Positions 1 to 6,073 of a stretch of 6,821 bases of DNA are shown here, in pieces. The position numbers and the translations under genes were made by a program. Position 1 is the stretch's first letter. The number at the start of each line of letters is the position of its first letter. The DNA comes from Mucilaginibacter sp. (GTDB taxonomy: Bacteria > Bacteroidota > Bacteroidia > Sphingobacteriales > Sphingobacteriaceae), in assembly GCA_025934475.1 (NCBI GenBank), contig JAICXZ010000175.1:1-6821 (forward strand). The letters run 5' to 3'. Under the pieces are notes generated by a model. It saw only the letters and a program-made list of their open reading frames with translations, searched no databases and was not told the origin of the DNA.

Positions 1-1
1 C

Positions 2-502
2 ATTGTTGGCAACGAAAAAGACAACAACTCGCCAACAATGACGATCTGGTCTTCACCCGAACACTTTTCTATGTTGAGGCTTGCCGATGTATACCTGGTA
101 TATGCCGAAGCTATCCTGGGCAACAATGCAACTACTACCGATGCGGACGCCTTGACGTACTTCAACAAAGTACGGGCCAGGGCCGGCGTGGACCCAGCTC
201 CTATGCTGAGCGCTGACACCATACTTCGCGAGCGTAGAATTGAATTGGCTTTTGAAGGACAATACTGGATTGACCTGGTAAGACTTTCTTATTACCAGCC
301 GGCACAAGCCGTCAATCTTCTTAATTCACAGGCGCGGTACACCTTTACTTATGATCCTAAAACGCATGTAGCCAAACGGGATACTACTACTGCGGTACCA
401 ACGCTTCCGGCCACTATCAGTTCGTTTACATTGCCAATTCCTGCGGCCGAAGTTACTGCCGATCCGAAATTGGCGCAGCCACCAGTCCCTTACTATAAGT
501 AA
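2..502 (+). CDS. SusD/RagB-family outer-membrane glycan-binding lipoprotein, C-terminal part (5' end outside window)
   Basis: This is the last 166 or so codons of a SusD-like protein, open from the window edge to a TAA at 500-502. SusD proteins sit on the outer membrane as the lid of a SusC TonB-dependent transporter and bind the glycan before import. What is seen: the family's 'RLADVYLVYAEA' helix (about 61-130), followed by 'YFNKVRARAG' and then 'RERRIELAFEGQYWIDLVRL', the classic ERR-E-L-FEG-W-DL-R signature of the C-terminal SusD domain. The chain ends in a short Pro-rich tail (PVPYYK) that resembles the usual 'PN-PGY' ending. The ATG at 38 is internal, because the frame stays open upstream of it. 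The next gene starts only 21 bases after the stop, so the two are almost certainly co-transcribed. The signal peptide and the TPR-like N-terminal half lie outside the window. Ligand specificity cannot be read from this part. Confidence 0.95.
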   Translation: MVGNEKDNNSPTMTIWSSPEHFSMLRLADVYLVYAEAILGNNATTTDADALTYFNKVRARAGVDPAPMLSADTILRERRIELAFEGQYWIDLVRLSYYQPAQAVNLLNSQARYTFTYDPKTHVAKRDTTTAVPTLPATISSFTLPIPAAEVTADPKLAQPPVPYYK

Positions 503-523
503 AATATTTATTAAATGTTCATC

Positions 524-2044
524 ATGAAAACGAAATCATTTATCCGCTTGTGCTTATTGCCACTGCTCCTTGCGATAGTGGCTTTAATCCCTGCTTGTAA
601 AAAGAACAACGACAACGTCGGCGCCGCTCCTGTTATTACAAGCGTAAGAATGTATAATCCCTCACCTAAGGATACTCTTTTGAGTACCGGTAATCCCAAT
701 ACTGATCCCACCTGGTCCGGAAGATCAGGAAAATATGTGGTGATAATCGGGCAGAATTTGCAAAATGCAACGCATATAGAATTTGATGGCGTTACGGCAG
801 GTTTTAACCCCGCTTTATTGGCGCCGAACAGTGCGGTGGTGCAAGTACCAAACATTATGTTTTCCTCGATCGATACTACCAAGCTTTATACCCTAAGCTA
901 TAAAACAACTGGAGGGTCAACAACATTTTCGTTTAAATTGGGCCCGGCAGCGCCAACTATTACAGCTATCTCAAATGTATTCGCTAGCCCTGGTGATTCT
1001 GTTCATGTTTATGGTACGAATTTGTTTTTAATTCACAGCTTTTCGTACGGCGGAACTGCGATTACGTCGTTCAAGCCGAGTGCTGACGGAACTTCTATCG
1101 GTTTCCTCATGCCGGCGCAAACGCCCACTGATCAGGTAGTGGTTGCTACAAAGACCGGTACGGTCAATTTTAAAATAGTGGCGACGCCAACGATAATCAG
1201 TATTTCCAATGAAAATGCTAATCCTGGAGATTCGGTTTATGTATATGGCACCTATCTTAAAAATATTCAGTCGCTGTCTTTTGCCGGTACCGAAATTACA
1301 TCATTTGTGTCATCCAATGACGGAAGCTCCGTTGGTTTCGTTTTGCCTACGCTAACGCAGGCAGGCCCCGTATCCGTTACAACCAAGTTCGGCACAACGA
1401 CTACGACGTACAACGTCAATGATATTGCAACAGGCGCTATTTCCAATTGGGAATGGAGCGGCGCATTTAACTGGGCTTGGTGGGGTGGAGCGACGCTGAC
1501 GAGTGGTAACTCAAGCAGCGGTTGGCCGCCATACAATCCTGACTTCCCGGGTAACACGAGCCAATACATGGTGTTAAAAACAGGTAGCCTGGCAAGTGGC
1601 GAGGGGAATACCTATTCTAATTATGCCATACTGATGAATGCCGCACAATGGGTTCCGGCGGCCAATCTTGGCGATTCACCTGCCAACTGGGCAATTAAAT
1701 TTGAAGTAAGTGTACCTCAATCCTGGAATGGCGGTACAATTGATATCCAAGGTGGCTTCGGTAGCTATATATACCGATGGGAACCATGGCAGGTAACGGC
1801 CACAAAGACCACAGCATACACTACAAAACGCTGGGTAACGGTAACCATTCCTTTGTCAGCCTTCAAGGCGTCTGATCCTACGCTCGGCGATGGTGAAGGT
1901 ACTGCCATATCCAAAATTAGCGATCTGACAGGACCAACAGGGAATACTTCGTGTACGATATATATTCATAATTATAGCAAAACAGCCACAACTACAGGTC
2001 TTTATGCTGCTTTTGATAATGTTAGGGTTGTAAAAATTAAATAA
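524..2044 (+). CDS. Surface glycan-binding lipoprotein (SGBP-B type): three TIG/IPT repeats plus a C-terminal glycan-binding domain
   Basis: A non-catalytic surface protein that probably holds the polysaccharide near the SusCD complex. Numbering is from the ATG at 524. An in-frame ATG at 515 exists, but 524 gives the cleaner MKTK signal peptide. Residues 1-24 form a lipoprotein signal ending in LIPAC, with lipidated Cys25 followed by KK. Three Ig-like TIG/IPT domains follow at roughly 35-142, 144-219 and 222-297. The second and third are clearly duplicates (ISN...PGDSV.VYGT.L). The C-terminal domain (about 305-506) is rich in Trp: WEWSGAFNWAWW near 309-320 and YRWEPW at 417-422, which are candidate sugar-stacking aromatics. 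This layout matches the SGBP-B proteins of Bacteroides xyloglucan loci, whose last domain binds xyloglucan. Homologues with this domain also occur in other beta-glucan or mannan loci, so the ligand is inferred. It lies 21 bases after susD and ahead of a strong hairpin. No catalytic motif is seen. Confidence 0.88.
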   Translation: MKTKSFIRLCLLPLLLAIVALIPACKKNNDNVGAAPVITSVRMYNPSPKDTLLSTGNPNTDPTWSGRSGKYVVIIGQNLQNATHIEFDGVTAGFNPALLAPNSAVVQVPNIMFSSIDTTKLYTLSYKTTGGSTTFSFKLGPAAPTITAISNVFASPGDSVHVYGTNLFLIHSFSYGGTAITSFKPSADGTSIGFLMPAQTPTDQVVVATKTGTVNFKIVATPTIISISNENANPGDSVYVYGTYLKNIQSLSFAGTEITSFVSSNDGSSVGFVLPTLTQAGPVSVTTKFGTTTTTYNVNDIATGAISNWEWSGAFNWAWWGGATLTSGNSSSGWPPYNPDFPGNTSQYMVLKTGSLASGEGNTYSNYAILMNAAQWVPAANLGDSPANWAIKFEVSVPQSWNGGTIDIQGGFGSYIYRWEPWQVTATKTTAYTTKRWVTVTIPLSAFKASDPTLGDGEGTAISKISDLTGPTGNTSCTIYIHNYSKTATTTGLYAAFDNVRVVKIK

Positions 2045-2047
2045 AGT

Positions 2048-2082
2048 AAAGCCTCACAGCAAAATGCTGCTGTGAGGCTTTT
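2048..2082 (+). terminator. Perfect 14-bp hairpin with T4 tail between the SGBP and GH5 genes
   Basis: The arm 2048-2061 (AAAGCCTCACAGCA) pairs perfectly with 2068-2081 across a 6-base loop, and the 3' side runs into TTTT (2079-2082). It starts three bases after the SGBP stop codon. The shape is that of a Rho-independent terminator, though the T-tract is short. Only 12 bases separate it from the GH5 start, so there is no room for a promoter between them. GH5 expression must therefore come from readthrough, or from a promoter inside the SGBP gene. It probably acts as a partial terminator or a processing/stability hairpin. Confidence 0.8.
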
Positions 2083-2094
2083 AACCGAAATAAT

Positions 2095-3600
2095 ATGAAA
2101 ATGATAAAAAAGAATCTCGGGACGGTATGCAAAATTGCTGCAATATTTTTTGCGGTGGTGGTTGCCGTTTCCTGCAAGAAAACGGAAAAGGGAGCCCCTC
2201 AGCTCACGCTTTCTAATATAACAGATACCATACCGCCAAGTGGCGGTTCAGTAGCTTTGACATTTACATCAAACGGCGCATGGACCGTTGATACCGTTGG
2301 TATCGGATGGCTGCACTTAAGTCAAACATCGGGCAATAGTGGCGCTGCGACCGTTAAGCTAACAGCGGCAGGGAATTCGTTAGGCGCAAGCCGTTCTGCA
2401 CTTTTAGTTGTAAATTCGACTAATGGTCAAAGCAGGCGGATCACCGTATTACAGGATGCTAATATTTACCCGTCCTACAATACATCACCCGCGGCGCCCA
2501 ATGCGACCGGCATGTCGAGCACCGCTATGCAGTTGACCAAAAATATTACCATGGGATATAATATTTATAATACTATGGAAGCTCCAGGTGATGAAACCGG
2601 ATGGGGAAACCCTGTAATTACCCAGCAACTGATCGACCTGATAAAGCAAAGCGGGATGAACGCTGTTCGAATCCCAATTCAGTACAACAATTCACATTTG
2701 ATCAATAAGGCAACTGCACAAATTGACCCGGCCTGGCTTGACCGGATAAAACAGGTAGTGCAGTATTGCTATAATGACAATATGTACGTAATGATTAATG
2801 ATCACGTTAATGACGGGTGGCTGGATTGCACTGCAACAGGCGCTAAACAGGATTCTATTAATGCCAAGCAAAAAGCATTTTGGGAACAAATAGCCACTGC
2901 GCTGCGCGATTTTGACGAACATCTGATGTTCGCCAGCGCCAACGAACCTAATGCCACGGACGTGCCAACAACAAAAGTCTTAATGCGTTATCATCAAACC
3001 TTCATTAATGCCGTGCGCAGTACCGGTGGTAAAAACAGCTACCGCTCTTTGATCATCCAGGCGCCTTCTACATCAATTGACCTGGCTAATGAATATCTCA
3101 AACCAGCCAATGTGTATAAAGTAGCTCAGCTACCTGTTGACAAGGTGCCAAATAAAATGATAATTGAGTTTCACTATTACACACCTCCAAACTTTTGCAT
3201 ATTGTCTGCTGATGCAAGCTGGGGAAAAGAAGCATATTTCTGGGGCGCCGGCTTTCATACAACCAACCCGCTCTTTCTTGACCGCAACTCAACTTACAAC
3301 GAAGAACGTTATGTGGACTCTATATTTAAAACTGCCAAAACAAACTTTATTTCAAAGGGAATACCAATGATTATGGGCGAATATGGCACGGCATATCATG
3401 CTGATAAACTAACAGGATATTCAGCGGATTCCCTATTGTCGGTAAATTCCCAGATGCATTTCTATAGCTATGTAACAAAACAAGCTAAGGCAAATGGTGT
3501 GTTGCCGTTTATATGGGCCAGTGATGCGTTCAATCGCCAAACTAATACGATTCAAAATCAGCGCACATTGGATTCGCTTAAAAAAGGGGCGGGCCTTTAA
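2095..3600 (+). CDS. BACON-domain GH5 endo-glucanase lipoprotein (probably subfamily GH5_4, cellulase/xyloglucanase type)
   Basis: A retaining endo-beta-1,4-glucanase, probably cell-surface, that cuts the imported glycan's backbone. Residues 1-26 form a lipoprotein signal (AVVVAVSC) with lipidated Cys27 followed by KK. A BACON domain spans about 35-122 (SGGSVALTFTSNGAW ... GWLHLSQTSG ... RRITVLQDA). In the related Bacteroides enzyme BoGH5A this domain is a spacer holding the catalytic domain off the membrane. The GH5 barrel covers about 145-500. It shows ETGWGNP near the start, Arg192 in VRIPIQY, His237 in NDHVNDGW, the acid/base Glu284 in ANEPN, His360-Tyr361 in EFHYY, the nucleophile Glu429 in IMGEYG, and Trp474 in PFIWASD. 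All key GH5 residues are present. The ETGWGNP block and the TFINAVRSTGG segment favour GH5_4. The usual GWN-GNTL block reads GYNIYNTMEAPG here. An ATG at 2101 is an alternative start. Xyloglucan is the favoured substrate; cellulose, mixed-linkage glucan or glucomannan remain possible. Confidence 0.9.
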   Translation: MKMIKKNLGTVCKIAAIFFAVVVAVSCKKTEKGAPQLTLSNITDTIPPSGGSVALTFTSNGAWTVDTVGIGWLHLSQTSGNSGAATVKLTAAGNSLGASRSALLVVNSTNGQSRRITVLQDANIYPSYNTSPAAPNATGMSSTAMQLTKNITMGYNIYNTMEAPGDETGWGNPVITQQLIDLIKQSGMNAVRIPIQYNNSHLINKATAQIDPAWLDRIKQVVQYCYNDNMYVMINDHVNDGWLDCTATGAKQDSINAKQKAFWEQIATALRDFDEHLMFASANEPNATDVPTTKVLMRYHQTFINAVRSTGGKNSYRSLIIQAPSTSIDLANEYLKPANVYKVAQLPVDKVPNKMIIEFHYYTPPNFCILSADASWGKEAYFWGAGFHTTNPLFLDRNSTYNEERYVDSIFKTAKTNFISKGIPMIMGEYGTAYHADKLTGYSADSLLSVNSQMHFYSYVTKQAKANGVLPFIWASDAFNRQTNTIQNQRTLDSLKKGAGL

Positions 3601-3625
3601 TAGCTAGTTACAGAATAAAAGATAC

Positions 3626-3663
3626 ATGCCTGGTTACCGGTGATTTCACCCGACGCCAGGCAT
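3626..3663 (+). other. Long imperfect hairpin without a U-tract
   Basis: ATGCCTGG (3626-3633) pairs perfectly with CCAGGCAT (3656-3663). Inside that, after a 3x3 internal loop, GGTG (3639-3642) pairs with CACC (3647-3650) around a four-base ATTT loop. The plus strand shows no T-run after it, so it is not a standard plus-strand terminator. It starts 25 bases after the GH5 stop codon and could protect the 3' end of the message. On the minus strand the flanking sequence is T-rich, but there is no minus-strand gene for it to terminate. Confidence 0.55.
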
Positions 3664-3743
3664 CATAAGTTGGCCAAGCAAAACTTTGACACTGCAGTTG
3701 ATAATATGCCGATACTAAGGTTAATAATTAGTTGATTTAATGT

Positions 3744-3778
3744 GCCCGCGACGCGGTGAGATGCGAAGCGGGCTTTTT
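3744..3778 (+). terminator. Intrinsic terminator upstream of the small ORF and GH42
   Basis: GCCCGC (3744-3749) pairs with GCGGGC (3768-3773). After a 2x2 internal loop, CGC (3752-3754) pairs with GCG (3763-3765) around an 8-base loop. A run of five T follows directly (3774-3778). This is a GC-rich stem with a U-tract, so a good Rho-independent terminator, and it probably ends the susCD-SGBP-GH5 transcript. It lies 27 bases before the next ATG, so it could alternatively act as a leader attenuator if a promoter lies upstream in 3664-3743. Confidence 0.75.
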
Positions 3779-3805
3779 ATCCCCATCGGATAAAAATCTA
3801 CCGAT

Positions 3806-3988
3806 ATGATTAAAGTTAAATACGCTGCAAGTGGCCTGATCGTCTTGCTAGCCTGCAAAAAGGGGCCGAAGATAACCAGCAATAATGTAGCAATAAACAC
3901 CACCGGGACAATCATTATACCACAGAAAGATCCGGCGATCGCTAAATCGGCCGGATTCTTTTTGGACGATGCCGAAAGCAAGCAATAA
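3806..3988 (+). CDS. Small 60-residue lipoprotein-like ORF, possibly the remnant of a larger secreted lipoprotein
   Basis: A short ORF whose first 17 residues look like a lipoprotein signal (hydrophobic GLIVLLAC, Cys17 followed by KKG), the same Cys-Lys-Lys style as the SGBP and GH5 proteins here. The rest is a Ser/Thr/Asn linker, a short hydrophobic strand (TGTIIIP), and then 'DPAIAKSAGFFLDD' before a quick stop. From memory, the 'DP-A-GFFLDDW' string occurs just after the signal peptide of much larger PUL lipoproteins, so this may be a gene cut off soon after its linker; a search would be needed to confirm it. The stop (3986-3988) leaves a single base before the GH42 ATG, so translation of the two may be coupled. 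There is no recognised domain and the function is unknown. It could be an expressed mini-lipoprotein, a leader ORF or a pseudogene. Confidence 0.5.
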   Translation: MIKVKYAASGLIVLLACKKGPKITSNNVAINTTGTIIIPQKDPAIAKSAGFFLDDAESKQ

Positions 3989-3989
3989 T

Positions 3990-6041
3990 ATGAAGACATT
4001 TAATATAATAAAACTGTGTAACGCAGTACTTATAGCCTTATTAGTATCAAGCTCCGCCGGGCATGCTCAGCAACTATTTGTCGGCACCAATTACCATCCG
4101 CACGATGATAAAAACCTAAAAAAATGGGAAAGCGATATCGGCTTGATGAAGAATGCCGGGTTCAGGGTTGTGCGGATGGGGCACCTGGCCTGGGATAGCT
4201 ACGAGCCGTCTGAAGGACATTTTGATTTTAAATGGTTTGATACGGTGATGAATTTGATGGATAAAGCTGGCATAAAAGTAATTTTAGATATCGCCATCCG
4301 TCCTGCGCCCCTCTGGCTGCAACATAAATTCCCTTCGATTAACGTGACCGACGCGAGCGGAAACCGTTTATATCCTAACCATCGCTATATGGAGGATATT
4401 GGCGACCCGGGCTATCAAAAATATGCTCTCAGGTATGCCGATACCCTGACCAAAAGATATGGTCATCATCCTGCCTTGCTTGCTTTTGGTATCGATAACG
4501 AATCCGGCGACGGTCCGATTTCTTATTCTGAACAGGCGAGACTGCGGTTTATTGAGTGGCTGAAGCAAAAATATAGGACCACCGAAAAACTGAATACCGC
4601 CTGGGCCGGTCAGCGGTGGTCGAGAAGAATTAATCAGTTTGATGAGGTTGGTTTACCGCTTTCAGGCAATATTAACGGACAGCCTGAAAGGGTATTGGAT
4701 TTCCGCCGCTTTGAGTCGGATGAGATCGATGATTTTTTGCTAAATGTTATTGGCAAAGTAAATAAAAACGCCCCAAACGCTTTTACGAACACTAATGCGT
4801 GGTATTATAGCGATCAACGCTACTTCGATTATTCCCGAATCGCGTATTCCGGTAAAATGACCCGTGAGGGATGCGGTTTTTACCCCGGAAATTCATTGGT
4901 TAGCAACTATGGCCTGATGGACGCTTCATTTGGCATATCCCGAATTCAATTTGAGAGCACTAATCCTTTCTGGTGCACAGAGTTTACAACCATGACCGCG
5001 GTGCCGAATTCTATAAGAAAATCAGCGTACGCTACTTTAATGTTCGGCAACCAGATGGTTTGCGGCTGGACGTGGCAGAGCATGCACGGCGGCGAAGAAC
5101 AATACCTGGAAGGAATGATGGACTGGGACGGCGGACTCAACAGGAAATATGATGAGTACAAGCAGATTGCCACCGAGTTTAAAAAAATTGAAAAGTTTTT
5201 CCCCTACAAACTTAGGGCCGACGTAGGTTTAGCCTGGTCATTCCCGAGCCAAATTGCGAGTGCTTCATTTCCCGAACGGCATGACGGGCAGTTGCAAAAT
5301 TGCTTTAACGTGTTCTTTAAAAAGAACATGGACGTACGGGTGTTAGAAATAACCAAAAGCCCGCTAAACTACAAACTCCTAATAGTTCCCGGCGTCACTG
5401 TTATGGACTCTGTTACCGCAAGAAAAATTAGAGAGTACGTTCATAACGGCGGTACGGTCATCATGACGGCTAACTCTGCTGTTACAAACGAAACCGGCCA
5501 GGTCTTTTCAACGACTCATCCAGGCCTGCTAAGCGATGTTTTCGGAATCCGCGTTGCCGGATATGAAGAGACCGAAAACTTCAATGAAATATCACCAAGG
5601 CATTATAAGGATAAGAATATGGAAATAAGCTGCGGCGGAAAAGATATTCAAACCGAATCAGCCCGTTTTAATGTAATTTATCCGCAGGGCGCAAAGGTGA
5701 TCGGCAATATCACAAGTTTGGACAAAAACTACCCCATTATAACAACTAACAAATATGGCAATGGCACTGCGATTTATGTGGGCCTGCCAGCGAGGGCGGA
5801 GGTCATGGAACCATTGATCGACAGTCTTACAAATTCACTCTCGCTGGCGCAAGGGCCTGTCGTGCCCGAAGGGGTAATGGCCCGGCGTATTGACAACACA
5901 CATATCCTTTATTTAAACACCACAGCCAAGCCACAGGTTATAGACCCTAAACAGCCATCGGAGAGCTTGCTTTTTGAAAAGAAATACGCCGGGAGTTTTT
6001 CACTTCCTCCATTTGAGCCGGAGTTTATTCAACTGCGATAA
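3990..6041 (+). CDS. Secreted GH42 beta-galactosidase
   Basis: A retaining exo-beta-galactosidase of family GH42, probably periplasmic, that would remove terminal beta-galactose from imported oligosaccharides. The start at 3990 is chosen because it gives a clean signal peptide (basic MKTFNIIK, hydrophobic core, cleavage after GHA at about residue 26). The ATG at 3969 would add seven residues overlapping the upstream ORF. The cut site has no lipobox, so this is a soluble export signal. The barrel (about 30-400) shows the GH42 opening (NYHPHDD ... LMKNAGFRVVRMGHLAWDSYEP.EG.FDF), the acid/base Glu171 in FGIDNES and the likely nucleophile Glu331 in WCTEF. The trimerisation domain with its glutamine-amidotransferase-like fold follows at about 405-600 (YKLLIVPG ... 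IREYVHNGGTVIMTA), then a small C-terminal beta domain. The 683-residue length is normal for the family. The Cys cluster that binds zinc in some GH42 enzymes is not evident. Substrates other than xyloglucan side chains, such as galactan or arabinogalactan, are possible. Confidence 0.9.
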   Translation: MKTFNIIKLCNAVLIALLVSSSAGHAQQLFVGTNYHPHDDKNLKKWESDIGLMKNAGFRVVRMGHLAWDSYEPSEGHFDFKWFDTVMNLMDKAGIKVILDIAIRPAPLWLQHKFPSINVTDASGNRLYPNHRYMEDIGDPGYQKYALRYADTLTKRYGHHPALLAFGIDNESGDGPISYSEQARLRFIEWLKQKYRTTEKLNTAWAGQRWSRRINQFDEVGLPLSGNINGQPERVLDFRRFESDEIDDFLLNVIGKVNKNAPNAFTNTNAWYYSDQRYFDYSRIAYSGKMTREGCGFYPGNSLVSNYGLMDASFGISRIQFESTNPFWCTEFTTMTAVPNSIRKSAYATLMFGNQMVCGWTWQSMHGGEEQYLEGMMDWDGGLNRKYDEYKQIATEFKKIEKFFPYKLRADVGLAWSFPSQIASASFPERHDGQLQNCFNVFFKKNMDVRVLEITKSPLNYKLLIVPGVTVMDSVTARKIREYVHNGGTVIMTANSAVTNETGQVFSTTHPGLLSDVFGIRVAGYEETENFNEISPRHYKDKNMEISCGGKDIQTESARFNVIYPQGAKVIGNITSLDKNYPIITTNKYGNGTAIYVGLPARAEVMEPLIDSLTNSLSLAQGPVVPEGVMARRIDNTHILYLNTTAKPQVIDPKQPSESLLFEKKYAGSFSLPPFEPEFIQLR

Positions 6042-6073
6042 TTTCCTTAACAATGCTTAAAAATCTAACTGAA

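Larger units (their letters stand above)
3601..3805. other. 205-base intergenic region between GH5 and the small lipoprotein ORF
   Basis: No credible gene lies here. It holds a long imperfect hairpin (3626-3663), an AT-rich stretch (about 3700-3743) and an intrinsic terminator (3744-3778). A 5-bp inverted repeat (ATCGG 3785-3789 with CCGAT 3801-3805) then ends exactly at the next ATG. No convincing Bacteroidota promoter (TTTG with TAnnTTTG) was found by eye. This is the largest gap in the window and the likeliest boundary between two transcription units. Confidence 0.7.

Noticed and set aside
511..882. 123-residue minus-strand ORF opposite the glycan-binding gene.
   Set aside because: It lies opposite a lipoprotein signal and TIG domain with intact reading; no start context or recognisable motif of its own.
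3164..3370. Overlapping 68-residue ORF on the plus strand inside the GH5 gene.
   Set aside because: It lies wholly within the GH5 catalytic domain in another frame, with no signal or domain; a shadow of the real gene.
3681..3716. Possible promoter before the small ORF: AAACTTTG resembling the Bacteroidota -7 box, and TTGACA with GATAAT-like words.
   Set aside because: AAACTTTG misses the first T of TAnnTTTG and has no TTTG about 20 bases upstream. TTGACA (3686-3691) has no good -10 at a 17-19 base spacing. Too weak to list.
3969..3989. Upstream ATG for GH42 that would overlap the small ORF by 20 bases.
   Set aside because: It adds PKASNN before a normal signal peptide n-region; the ATG at 3990 gives the expected MKTF start directly after the upstream stop.
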